From Pelotomaculum sp. UBA4789 (GTDB taxonomy: Bacteria; Bacillota; Desulfotomaculia; Desulfotomaculales; Pelotomaculaceae): a stretch of 16,670 nt of DNA. The DNA is taken from the NCBI GenBank assembly GCA_002402945.1, contig DHGV01000010.1, positions 18,398 through 35,067 on the forward strand, written 5' to 3'. The position numbers and the translations under genes are program-made. Below are positions 7,195 to 14,166 of the stretch, piece after piece. The stretch's first letter is position 1; every line of letters starts with the position of its first letter. The notes below the pieces were generated by a model. It was not told where the DNA came from and did no database searches. It saw only the letters and a program-made list of their open reading frames with translations.

Positions 7195-8886
7195 ATGTTA
7201 AAGGAAATTCTTGTTAATATTGGCGAAGAAGAAACCAGGGTAGCTGTACTTGAAGATAAGTTACTTGTGGAAATATTCATAGAGCGGTCTGTTAATCAGC
7301 GCCTGGTAGGCAATATATTCAAGGGACGGGTGGAAAATGTTCTGCCGGGCATGCAGGCCGCCTTTGTTAATATTGGGTTGGAAAAAAATGCTTTCTTATA
7401 CGTGGAAGACGCCATGCCGGCCAATTCTCCTGATGCAAACGGTCATGACAATTATACTCTCGGTTCCAACATATGTGACATTTTAAAACAGGGCCAGGAG
7501 ATCCTCGTGCAAATTGTGAAGGAACCGATTGGCACCAAAGGCCCAAGGGTTACAACCCATATCACTCTGCCGGGACGCTGCCTTGTGCTGATGCCCACTG
7601 TAGACTATATTGGCATATCAAGACGGATAGAATCAGATAAGGAAAGGGACCGCCTGAAGGACCTTGCTGCCAGAGTTAAGCCGGAAGGGATGGGGGTTAT
7701 TGTCCGCACAGTGGCGGAGGGCGTCGAAGAAGAGGAATTGCGCCAGGACATCGCGCTGTTGACCAAGCTGTGGCGTAAAATATTGAGCAGGGCTGCCCAC
7801 GGTACAGTGCCAAATGTTGTGCACCGTGATCTTGAACTGGTCCAGCGCATTCTGCGGGATGTTTTTACGGAGGATGTTGATCGCCTGATCCTGGATTCAC
7901 GATACGAATATGAAAAGGTACTGGAATTGCAGGACATTACAAGTCCCCGTTTGAAACTCAAAGTATTTTTAGACGAACGGGAAAATATTTTTGAGGAATA
8001 CGGCATTGAACAGGAAATAGAAAGGGCTTTAAATCATAAAATCTGGCTTAAATGCGGCGGCTACCTGGTTATCGATCAAGCAGAGGCCCTAACGGCTATT
8101 GATGTAAATACCGGCAAGTATGTAGGGACCACTAACCTGGAAGACACGGTCCTAAAAACCAACCTGGAGGCCGCAAAAGAGATTGCCCACCAGCTGCGCC
8201 TGCGAAAAATAGGCGGGATTGTTATTGTTGATTTCATAGATATGTCCCAGGAAGCACATCGCAGCGAAGTGCTCCAGGTTTTGGAAGAAGAAATTAAAAA
8301 AGATAAGACCAAGACAAATATCTTGGGCATTACCCAGCTTGGCCTGGTTGAGATGACCCGTAAAAAGGTGCGGCCCAGCCTGGCTGAGGTGCTGCAGAAA
8401 CCATGCCCGTACTGTGATGGCAGGGGTAAGGTGCTGTCCGAGGAGACACTGGGGATTAACTTTAAAAACCAGATTTACAATGCTGCCCGCCAGACCACAG
8501 CCCAGACTATCCTGGTGGAGGCTAACCCGGCGGTGGCGGCGCGTTTGATCGGCAGCGGCGGGGCCAGCCTGCGTGATTTGGAAAACAAAACAGGGAAAAA
8601 CCTCTATATTCGTGGTTCTGCCGGTCATCATATCGAGGCGGTTACCATCCTGCCGCTGCACGACAATAAGGAAATAAAGGCAAACACCCTTCCCGTTAAG
8701 ATGGGTGATGTTCTGGAGGTCAAGGTGGAAGAGCCTCATATGACAAATTTTCATGACGGCATCGCCAGGGTAAATGGATTTATTCTCGACATTGAGGGCG
8801 CCGCCGCCTATGTCGGGGAAACTATTCCGGTGGAAGTGTGCAAAGTTTATCGTACGTATGCCAAAGCCCGCCTGGTGAGAACCTGA
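7195..8886 (+). CDS. rng: Ribonuclease E/G family endoribonuclease with C-terminal TRAM-like domain
   Basis: Endoribonuclease that cuts single-stranded A/U-rich RNA for mRNA decay and rRNA/tRNA processing. The 563 residues open with an S1 RNA-binding domain (GNIFKGRVENVLPGMQAAFVNIG, about 38-60). The catalytic DNase I-like domain carries the metal-binding aspartates D303 (AIDVNTGK) and D346 (IVDFIDM). The zinc-link CPYC has C404 and C407. All four positions coincide with the numbering of E. coli RNase E. The large C-terminal scaffold of RNase E is absent, so this is the short, RNase G-like form. After the zinc-link come a KH-like IGSGGASLRDLENKTG segment and, at about 500-563, a TRAM-like domain (MGDVLEVKVEE, GIARVNGFILDIEGA, YAKARLV). 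ATG 7195 follows AAAGGGGATAGG. It lies 49 nt after the DUF2344 gene and upstream of rplU, as in many firmicutes. Confidence 0.95.
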   Translation: MLKEILVNIGEEETRVAVLEDKLLVEIFIERSVNQRLVGNIFKGRVENVLPGMQAAFVNIGLEKNAFLYVEDAMPANSPDANGHDNYTLGSNICDILKQGQEILVQIVKEPIGTKGPRVTTHITLPGRCLVLMPTVDYIGISRRIESDKERDRLKDLAARVKPEGMGVIVRTVAEGVEEEELRQDIALLTKLWRKILSRAAHGTVPNVVHRDLELVQRILRDVFTEDVDRLILDSRYEYEKVLELQDITSPRLKLKVFLDERENIFEEYGIEQEIERALNHKIWLKCGGYLVIDQAEALTAIDVNTGKYVGTTNLEDTVLKTNLEAAKEIAHQLRLRKIGGIVIVDFIDMSQEAHRSEVLQVLEEEIKKDKTKTNILGITQLGLVEMTRKKVRPSLAEVLQKPCPYCDGRGKVLSEETLGINFKNQIYNAARQTTAQTILVEANPAVAARLIGSGGASLRDLENKTGKNLYIRGSAGHHIEAVTILPLHDNKEIKANTLPVKMGDVLEVKVEEPHMTNFHDGIARVNGFILDIEGAAAYVGETIPVEVCKVYRTYAKARLVRT

Positions 8887-8928
8887 TCATGCAAAGCCTG
8901 CAGCAAGCACTGCCAGACAGGGTTGTTA

Positions 8929-8956
8929 TTGACAAAACAGGTTAATGTGTTAAAAT
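8929..8956 (+). promoter_or_regulatory. Sigma-A promoter for rplU-rpmA
   Basis: Consensus TTGACA (8929-8934) and TAAAAT (8951-8956) are 16 nt apart, giving transcription from about 8963, upstream of the L21 leader. Confidence 0.8.
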
Positions 8957-8962
8957 GTTACA

Positions 8963-9073
8963 TTGTAGGTGTTTTCAATACTTACGGTACCGCTCGGGAC
9001 TGGTTTGCAAAAAGAGGGTCTGCCTTATACCCCACCATTGTCCGGCGTGTCCCAAATGAGGGGGGTTATTTTA
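8963..9073 (+). promoter_or_regulatory. Ribosomal protein L21 leader (autoregulatory mRNA structure)
   Basis: The 110 nt between the promoter and rplU look like the L21 leader known in firmicutes, where L21 is thought to bind its own mRNA. GGGAC (8996-9000) can close on GTCCC (9049-9053), and GGGT (9016-9019) on ACCC (9029-9032). The last part overlaps the rplU ribosome-binding site (GAGGGGG at 9058-9064), as expected for translational control. I recognise it by position and remembered consensus; a covariance-model search would settle it. Confidence 0.6.
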
Positions 9074-9385
9074 TTGTATGCTATTATTGAAACAGGCGGC
9101 AAACAGTATCGTGTTCAGGAAGGAGAAACACTGAATATCGAGAAGTTGCCCGCCGAAGCCGGTGAGAAGGTCGAAGTCGACAAGGTACTGGCTGTAGTGA
9201 ATGGTGACGAAATCAAAGTTGGCTCACCACTGGTGCAGGGAGCCAAGGTAATCTTAAGAGTGCTCCGCCAGGGCAGAGGCAAAAAGATCATTGTTTTCAA
9301 GTATAAGGCTAAGAAAAATTATCGACGCAAACAGGGCCACAGACAGCCTTTCAGCCAGGTGATAGTTGAAAAAATTGAATCCTAA
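9074..9385 (+). CDS. rplU: 50S ribosomal protein L21
   Basis: Large-subunit protein that binds 23S rRNA. The 103-residue product begins MYAIIETGGKQYRVQEGE, the standard L21 start, and ends with the basic RRKQGHRQPFSQVIVEKI segment. Initiation is from TTG 9074, 9 nt after GAGGGGG (9058-9064). The open frame continues up to 8969, but that stretch covers the L21 leader and matches no protein. TTG starts with a leader-sequestered SD suit feedback control. It is followed closely by rpmA, with no room for the prp (ysxB) gene that lies between the two in many firmicutes. Confidence 0.97.
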   Translation: MYAIIETGGKQYRVQEGETLNIEKLPAEAGEKVEVDKVLAVVNGDEIKVGSPLVQGAKVILRVLRQGRGKKIIVFKYKAKKNYRRKQGHRQPFSQVIVEKIES

Positions 9386-9415
9386 GAGCAATTTTAATAG
9401 GAGAGGTGATTTACA

Positions 9416-9688
9416 TTGGCACATAAAAAAGGTGTAGGCAGTTCACGTAACGGCCGTGACTCAAAACCCAAAATGCTTGGCGTAAAAAGCGCGGACGGAC
9501 AGCATGTTTTAGCAGGCACAATTATTGTCCGGCAGCGCGGTACCAAGATCCACCCGGGCCGCAATGTTGGCATAGGCTGTGACGATACCCTTTTTGCCAA
9601 AGCTACCGGTACGGTAAGCTTTGACCGGCTCGGCCGGGATAAGAAGATTGTCAGCGTCATTTCAGAGGCGGCTGCAGTATTATCATAA
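9416..9688 (+). CDS. rpmA: 50S ribosomal protein L27
   Basis: Large-subunit protein whose N-terminus reaches toward the peptidyl-transferase centre. The 90-residue product begins directly with MAHKKGVGSSRNGRDS, the form found in proteobacteria. Most firmicutes carry a roughly 9-residue N-terminal extension that the Prp protease removes; here an in-frame TGA at 9407-9409, two codons before the TTG start, rules it out. The start is TTG 9416 after AGGAGAGG (9399-9406), 9 nt spacing. The RQRGTKIHPGRNVGIGCDDTLFA segment is typical L27. Cotranscribed with rplU, 30 nt apart, and followed by a terminator. Confidence 0.97.
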   Translation: MAHKKGVGSSRNGRDSKPKMLGVKSADGQHVLAGTIIVRQRGTKIHPGRNVGIGCDDTLFAKATGTVSFDRLGRDKKIVSVISEAAAVLS

Positions 9689-9743
9689 AAGAAACAGGTA
9701 AATACGAGGCAAAATATTTACATTAACGCTAAGAATGATCACT

Positions 9744-9786
9744 AACACCGTTTTCATGCCATATGGTTTGGAAGCGGTGTTGTTTT
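9744..9786 (+). terminator. Rho-independent terminator after rpmA
   Basis: AACACCGTTTTC (9744-9755) pairs with GGAAGCGGTGTT (9770-9781) over 12 bp with two G-U pairs, then GTTTTAATAA. It ends the rplU-rpmA unit. Confidence 0.75.
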
Positions 9787-9806
9787 AATAAACCGTATTG
9801 TCTTTA

Positions 9807-9867
9807 TTCAGGCGTTTCCATTTTAAAGGAAATGCAGTGCGTTTTGTAGAATCATTCAACGCCTGAA
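9807..9867. repeat. Exact 10-bp inverted repeat upstream of the spo0B-like gene
   Basis: TTCAGGCGTT (9807-9816) and AACGCCTGAA (9858-9867) are perfect reverse complements, 41 nt apart, with a nested TTTCC/GGAAA pair (9815-9819, 9828-9832). The right arm ends 15 nt before the GTG start and touches the AAGGGAG SD-like stretch. It may be a leader hairpin affecting translation or an operator; there is no T tract, so it is not a standard terminator. Confidence 0.5.
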
Positions 9868-9882
9868 GGGAGCTGAGGATTC

Positions 9883-10473
9883 GTGCATTTTGCAAAGCTT
9901 TTAGAGATCATACAATTGCAGCGGCATGATTTTTTAAATCACCTGCAGGTTATATCTGGCTTCCAGCAGTTAAACAAGCCGGACCGGATACAGGAGTACA
10001 TTAAACAGGTGTCTGTTGAAGTAGCGGAAATGAGCAAAACCACCCGCTTTAAAATGCCGGAGGTTACTGCTGCTGTGCTGGCAGGATTTTATGAGGCTTC
10101 CAAACACGAATTTAAAATAGCATTGACGGTAAACTCAACCCTTGGTGATTGCGAGGTTCCCGGTTCTGTAGCAGGTAGTGTGCTGGAGAGTGTTTTCAAC
10201 TGTTTTTTTGCTAACATGTCTTCTCCTGCGACAGGGGAAAGATGTTTGAAGATAAAGTTTGCAGAATATGAGAATGAGTACAGCATCAGCTTTATAAGCC
10301 ACGATTTCTGTATAAATGACCAGGAAGCATTCAGGAAAAGCTTTGAACCCGCAAATGAATTGCTGAATGAATATGGCGGACAGTTAAATATTATATTTTC
10401 CCGCGGTATTCCTGAAATCATTTTGGGCTTCCCCAGAAAAACAACAGGATCAGATTATAAGAGACCAGTCTGA
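9883..10473 (+). CDS. spo0B: Spo0B-like sporulation initiation phosphotransferase
   Basis: Probable phosphorelay intermediate that moves phosphate from Spo0F to Spo0A at the onset of sporulation. The 196-residue length is close to B. subtilis Spo0B (192). The N-terminal helical hairpin carries RHDFLNHLQVISGFQQL (residues 14-30), with H15 as the presumed phosphorylated histidine; B. subtilis has a similar RHDW-N-LQ-I motif. The C-terminal part resembles a decayed histidine-kinase ATPase domain: the N-box is degenerate (FNCFFANMSS) and no clear G-boxes are seen, which fits a phosphotransferase and not a kinase. Position between rpmA and obg is exactly as in Bacillus. Start GTG 9883, with GAGG at 9875-9878 (4 nt spacing) or AAGGGAG further up. 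It could instead be a sensor-type SpoOB-domain protein of unknown partner. Confidence 0.82.
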   Translation: MHFAKLLEIIQLQRHDFLNHLQVISGFQQLNKPDRIQEYIKQVSVEVAEMSKTTRFKMPEVTAAVLAGFYEASKHEFKIALTVNSTLGDCEVPGSVAGSVLESVFNCFFANMSSPATGERCLKIKFAEYENEYSISFISHDFCINDQEAFRKSFEPANELLNEYGGQLNIIFSRGIPEIILGFPRKTTGSDYKRPV

Positions 10474-10557
10474 TTTTGAGCAGTTGACAGGGTTGTATAA
10501 TCTACCACTGCTGTATTTAAAGAGAGTCTGATTTTGAATTTAAAGCAGGTGAATTTA

Positions 10558-11820
10558 ATGTTTTTTGATGTGGCAAAAATTTATGTTAAAGGCGGCGATG
10601 GCGGAAATGGCTGTGTGGCCATGCGCCGGGAGAAATATGTACCGATGGGCGGTCCCTGGGGTGGTGACGGCGGCAGGGGCGGGAATATAATCTTCAGGGT
10701 TGAAGAAGGGTTGCGAACCCTGGTCGATTTTCGTTACAAACGACACTATAAAGCGGACCGCGGCCGGCACGGAGAAGGTAAAAACATGTATGGGGCGTCC
10801 GGAGACGATCTGATAGTGCGGGTACCGGCAGGGACACTGGTAAAAGACGACGATACGGGTGAAATCATTGCCGACCTGGTAAAAAACGGCCAGGAGGTCG
10901 TGGTTGCCCGCGGCGGCAGGGGCGGCAGGGGCAACGCGCACTTTGCCACCCATGATCATAAAGCGCCAAAGATGGCGGAGAAAGGGGAGCCGGGCGCTGA
11001 GCGCTGGCTGATCCTGGAACTTAAACTGCTTGCAGATGTGGGGTTGGTGGGATTTCCCAATGCGGGCAAGTCGTCTTTGATTTCAAGAGTATCTGCGGCT
11101 AAACCTAAAATCGCGGATTACCCATTTACAACCATCACCCCGAATCTCGGTGTTGTCCGGGTAGATGAAGGACGAAGTTTTGTCATGGCTGACATACCCG
11201 GACTGATCGAGGGCGCACATACCGGAGCTGGGCTGGGGCATGATTTTTTAAAACATATTGAGCGCACCCGTCTGCTTATTCATGTCCTCGACACTGCGGG
11301 CAGCGAAGGCAGGGATCCGGTGGCTGACTTCCAGGCAACAAAAAGGGAACTATCTCTTTATAATCCAATGCTTGGAACCATGCCGCAGGTTATTGCCGCC
11401 AATAAAATGGACCTGCCTGAAGCAGCTGAAAACCTGCACAGGTTGGAAGCGGCTTACGGCGGTGAGTATGAAATATTTCCTATATCAGCTGCAACCGGCG
11501 ATGGTTTGGATAAGCTGATCTACAGGGTTGCTGACCTTTTTGATCAAATCCCTGTTAAAGAGCCCGAAAGCACCTCCATTCCTGTAATCCACAGGGCTGA
11601 ACCGCGTTTCAGTGTTTATCGCGAGGAAGGTATTTTTTTTGTCAGGGGAAAAGAGATTGAGCGTCACGTAGCCATGACTGACATGGAAAACGATGAAGCG
11701 GTGGAACGCCTGCAGTGGATCATCAAGCGAATGGGGATTGAGGATGAGCTTAAATCAGCAGGGATAAAAGAAGGGGACACTGTTAAAATTGGTAAATTTG
11801 AATTTGAATATATTGAGTAA
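10558..11820 (+). CDS. obgE: Obg GTPase (ObgE/CgtA)
   Basis: Essential ribosome-associated GTPase acting in 50S assembly and stress/sporulation signalling. The 420 residues show the three Obg domains. First is the glycine-rich Obg fold (about 1-158: VKGGDGGNGCVAMRREKYVP, RGGRGGRGNAHF). Next is the G domain, with G1 GFPNAGKSS at 165-173, G3 DIPGLIEGA, G4 NKMD and G5 SAATG. Last is the C-terminal OCT domain (about 345-420, ending KIGKFEFEYIE). Start ATG 10558 begins MFFDVAKIYVKGGDGG as in the family, with AGGTG at 10546-10550 (7 nt spacing); a TTG at 10534 would add 8 unconserved residues. It follows spo0B as in Bacillus. In B. subtilis, Obg is needed for Spo0A activation, so the pairing is functional as well as positional. 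Confidence 0.97.
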   Translation: MFFDVAKIYVKGGDGGNGCVAMRREKYVPMGGPWGGDGGRGGNIIFRVEEGLRTLVDFRYKRHYKADRGRHGEGKNMYGASGDDLIVRVPAGTLVKDDDTGEIIADLVKNGQEVVVARGGRGGRGNAHFATHDHKAPKMAEKGEPGAERWLILELKLLADVGLVGFPNAGKSSLISRVSAAKPKIADYPFTTITPNLGVVRVDEGRSFVMADIPGLIEGAHTGAGLGHDFLKHIERTRLLIHVLDTAGSEGRDPVADFQATKRELSLYNPMLGTMPQVIAANKMDLPEAAENLHRLEAAYGGEYEIFPISAATGDGLDKLIYRVADLFDQIPVKEPESTSIPVIHRAEPRFSVYREEGIFFVRGKEIERHVAMTDMENDEAVERLQWIIKRMGIEDELKSAGIKEGDTVKIGKFEFEYIE

Positions 11821-11831
11821 TCCCATTCCCT

Positions 11832-11859
11832 TTGAATGGTTATGCAAGTATGGTATAAT
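11832..11859 (+). promoter_or_regulatory. Sigma-A promoter for proB (extended -10)
   Basis: TTGAAT (11832-11837), 16-nt spacer, TATAAT (11854-11859), with TGG directly before the -10, the TGn extension. It lies in the obg-proB gap, about 30 nt before proB. Confidence 0.7.
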
Positions 11860-11890
11860 TTCCCTAAGTTAAATTGATCGGGTGCGAAAG

Positions 11891-13021
11891 ATGAAAGAAA
11901 ACAAACGTAATTTCAGTTCTTTTAAAAGGATTGTGGTAAAGGTTGGATCCAGTTCCGTCGCCTATGCGAACGGCAAGCCCAACCTTGATCAGATTGGATC
12001 TCTGGTCAGGCAGTTGTCCGGTCTGCATAAACAGGGCAAAGAGGTAATGCTTGTTACCTCGGGCGCTATCGGTACCGGCGCCGGCAGGCTGGGTCTGACA
12101 GGCCGGCCCAGGACAATCCCCGCCAAACAGGCTGCTGCCGCAGTTGGTCAGGGCATACTAATGCATATATATGAAAAGTTGTTTTCCGAGTACGGAGTAA
12201 CTGTAGGCCAGGTACTGCTTACAAGGGAGGATTTTTCTGACAGGCGGCGGTTCTTAAATGCCGGAAACACACTGCATGCTCTTCTTCAGTTTGGTGTTAT
12301 TCCTGTAATCAATGAGAATGACACTGTGGCCGTTGATGAGATCAAACTTGGTGAAAACGACACGTTGTCAGCTTTGGTGGCTGGTCTCGTGGACGCTGAA
12401 CTGCTTATTTTGCTTTCTGATATCCAAGGCCTTTACACTGCCGACCCGCGAAAAGATCATGCTGCCAGGCTGATTCGGGAGGTGGGGGAAATAACACCCG
12501 CTATCGAATCACTCGCCGGTGGCGTTGGCAGTAAGATGGGGTCCGGTGGTATGATCACGAAAATTCAGGCAGCCAGGATAGCTTCACATTCCGGGGTATT
12601 TACGGTCCTGACCAGCCCGGCAGAAAAGGATATCATCCTGAGGATAATGGCCGGGGAGCAGGTCGGGACTGTGTTTCTGCCATCTGCCAACAAACTGGAG
12701 AATAAAAAAAGGTGGATTGCATACAGCTCGGCACTATGCGGGAAAATACACGTTGATGATGGCGCTGCTGCGGCATTGGTTAAGAAGGGCAAGAGCCTGC
12801 TTCCATCCGGAGTTACAGCTTCTGAAGGTGTTTTTGAAATAGGCAGCACTGTCAGCATTATCGGGCCTGATCAGCGAGAAATTGGCAGGGGGATAACTTG
12901 TTATTCCTCGGTTGAAATTGATCTGATAAAAGGATCCCAGACTAAAGAAATATCCCGCATCCTTGGATATAAGGATTATGATGAAGTAGTTCACCGTAAC
13001 AACCTGGTGCTCAATCTGTAA
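11891..13021 (+). CDS. proB: Glutamate 5-kinase
   Basis: First step of proline synthesis: phosphorylates L-glutamate to glutamyl 5-phosphate with ATP, in the cytoplasm, feeding ProA. The 376-residue product has an amino-acid kinase domain (about 12-265: KRIVVKVGSSSV, VTSGAIGTGAGRLG, INENDTVAVDEIKLGENDTL, LLSDIQGLYTADPR, VGSKMGSGGMITK) followed by a PUA domain (about 275-370), the usual long ProB architecture. ATG 11891 is preceded by a weak GGGTG (11880-11884); a GTG at 11882 in frame lacks any SD. proA, which normally follows proB, is not present: nadD comes next. proA must lie elsewhere, or the proline pathway here differs. Confidence 0.95.
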   Translation: MKENKRNFSSFKRIVVKVGSSSVAYANGKPNLDQIGSLVRQLSGLHKQGKEVMLVTSGAIGTGAGRLGLTGRPRTIPAKQAAAAVGQGILMHIYEKLFSEYGVTVGQVLLTREDFSDRRRFLNAGNTLHALLQFGVIPVINENDTVAVDEIKLGENDTLSALVAGLVDAELLILLSDIQGLYTADPRKDHAARLIREVGEITPAIESLAGGVGSKMGSGGMITKIQAARIASHSGVFTVLTSPAEKDIILRIMAGEQVGTVFLPSANKLENKKRWIAYSSALCGKIHVDDGAAAALVKKGKSLLPSGVTASEGVFEIGSTVSIIGPDQREIGRGITCYSSVEIDLIKGSQTKEISRILGYKDYDEVVHRNNLVLNL

Positions 13022-13048
13022 TATTTAGTGATCAATTATTTGTTTTAC

Positions 13049-13077
13049 TTGCTTTTAAAATTAACAGACAGTACAAT
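13049..13077 (+). promoter_or_regulatory. Candidate promoter directing a leaderless nadD transcript
   Basis: TTGCTT (13049-13054) and TACAAT (13072-13077) are 17 nt apart. With standard geometry +1 falls on 13084, the A of the nadD ATG. The -10 matches 5 of 6; the -35 is weak beyond TTG. Confidence 0.45.
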
Positions 13078-13083
13078 TTCCAT

Positions 13084-13710
13084 ATGAACAAAGAGCATAA
13101 GACAGAACGGCGTCTGGGCATTATGGGTGGTACTTTTGATCCAATACATTATGGGCACCTGGTAACAGCTGAAGGAGCCAGGTATTCGTTCGGACTTGAC
13201 AGGGTAATTTTTGTCCCGTCGGGACGACCGCCGCATAAGCCTGGATATATAGTATCTGATCCCCTGGATCGCTATAAAATGACCTGTCTGGCGGTTGCTT
13301 CCAACCCTTTTTTTTGTGCTTCGGCCATTGAGGTCGAACGACCCGGGCCTTCTTTTACAATCGATACGGTGCGGGCTGTTATGCAGCTGTATCCCGGTGT
13401 GAAAATTTATTTCATCACAGGCGCGGACGCTTTATTAGAGATATTCAAATGGAAAGATTTTGATATTCTTTTGACGATTTGTAGTTTTGTGGCAGCGACA
13501 CGTCCCGGTTATCGTTTGTTTGAGCTTAGAGAAAAAACTGCTTCTCTGCCGTCTGGTTTGAAACAAAATATTTCGTACATGGAAGTGCCTGCTTTGGCCA
13601 TTTCTTCAACTGAAATCAGGCAGCGTGTGCATGGCGGAAGGCCTATAAAGTATCTGCTGCCCGAGTCTGTGGAAGATTATATAAAAAATAACAAACTATA
13701 CAGTAAATGA
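13084..13710 (+). CDS. nadD: Nicotinate-nucleotide adenylyltransferase NadD
   Basis: Adenylates nicotinate mononucleotide to deamido-NAD in NAD biosynthesis. The 208-residue cytidylyltransferase-fold protein has the nucleotide-binding signature GGTFDPIHYGHL (residues 15-26, with H22 and H25 as the HxGH histidines) and the C-terminal ISSTEIR motif (173-179). VPSGRPPHKPG and FITGADALLEIFKW are typical NadD. The start at ATG 13084 is set by the family, since the GGTFDP motif is close to the N-terminus. No Shine-Dalgarno is visible upstream, and a promoter -10 ends only 6 nt before it, so the message may be leaderless. yqeK and lytR genes, often found between nadD and rsfS, are missing; an RRM protein and a thioesterase sit there instead. 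Confidence 0.95.
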   Translation: MNKEHKTERRLGIMGGTFDPIHYGHLVTAEGARYSFGLDRVIFVPSGRPPHKPGYIVSDPLDRYKMTCLAVASNPFFCASAIEVERPGPSFTIDTVRAVMQLYPGVKIYFITGADALLEIFKWKDFDILLTICSFVAATRPGYRLFELREKTASLPSGLKQNISYMEVPALAISSTEIRQRVHGGRPIKYLLPESVEDYIKNNKLYSK

Positions 13711-13738
13711 TGTTTGGAAAATCTTTGCCTGTCTGAGA

Positions 13739-13767
13739 TTGCATCACGAGATTTTATTTTGTAAATA
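13739..13767 (+). promoter_or_regulatory. Possible promoter for the RRM-protein gene
   Basis: TTGCAT (13739-13744) and TAAATA (13762-13767) are separated by 17 nt, about 45 nt before the gene. Both boxes are only moderate matches. Confidence 0.3.
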
Positions 13768-13813
13768 ATTGCTTCAAGAAAAAAGTAACTTTAGGGAAAG
13801 AGGTGATTAGTGA

Positions 13814-14083
13814 ATGGCGCGTACCCTGTATGTAGGAAATCTACCCTGGGCAACCAAGGCTGAGGACCTGGCAGATGCTTTTTCCGCGCATGGCGAGGTT
13901 TTGAGCAGCCGCGTTATTACTGATCGTGAGACCGGTCGTTCCCGTGGATTTGGCTTTGTCGAAGTCCGGGATGAAGATGCGGAAACTATGATCGCAGCAA
14001 TGAACGGCACTGAACTTAGCGGGAGGATTATTACAGTTAACGAGGCAAAAGCCAGAGAAGACAGGATGGGTGGAATGTCCTAG
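13814..14083 (+). CDS. Single-RRM RNA-binding protein
   Basis: Small cytoplasmic RNA-binding protein of 89 residues that is essentially one RRM domain. RNP2 is LYVGNL (residues 5-10) and RNP1 is RGFGFVEV (44-51); the aromatic residues that stack on RNA bases (Y6, F46, F48) are all present. The tail is short (REDRMGGMS), without the long glycine-rich region found in some bacterial RRM proteins. ATG 13814 follows AAAGAGGTGA (13797-13806) by 7 nt. It is monocistronic, with a hairpin terminator after it. Similar proteins occur in cyanobacteria and scattered other bacteria, sometimes linked to cold or mRNA localisation, but no target can be read from the sequence. Confidence 0.93.
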   Translation: MARTLYVGNLPWATKAEDLADAFSAHGEVLSSRVITDRETGRSRGFGFVEVRDEDAETMIAAMNGTELSGRIITVNEAKAREDRMGGMS

Positions 14084-14131
14084 TTAAGAACTTTATTTCT
14101 ATTGCTGTCTTGTGTTTATCAGGCATTGGAC

Positions 14132-14166
14132 ACCCGTGTATGTTTTACCTGCACGGGTTGCTTTTA
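14132..14166 (+). terminator. Rho-independent terminator after the RRM gene
   Basis: ACCCGTG (14132-14138) pairs with CACGGGT (14152-14158) around a 13-nt loop, followed by TGCTTTTATT. Confidence 0.65.

Noticed and set aside
8969..9073. N-terminal extension of L21 (35 codons)
   Set aside because: It covers the structured L21 leader, and L21 proteins begin at MYAIIETGGKQY, reached from TTG 9074 with a good SD.
10484..10501. TTGACA and TATAAT between spo0B and obgE as a promoter
   Set aside because: Both hexamers are perfect but only 6 nt apart, far too close for sigma-A; each would need another partner, and none is convincing.
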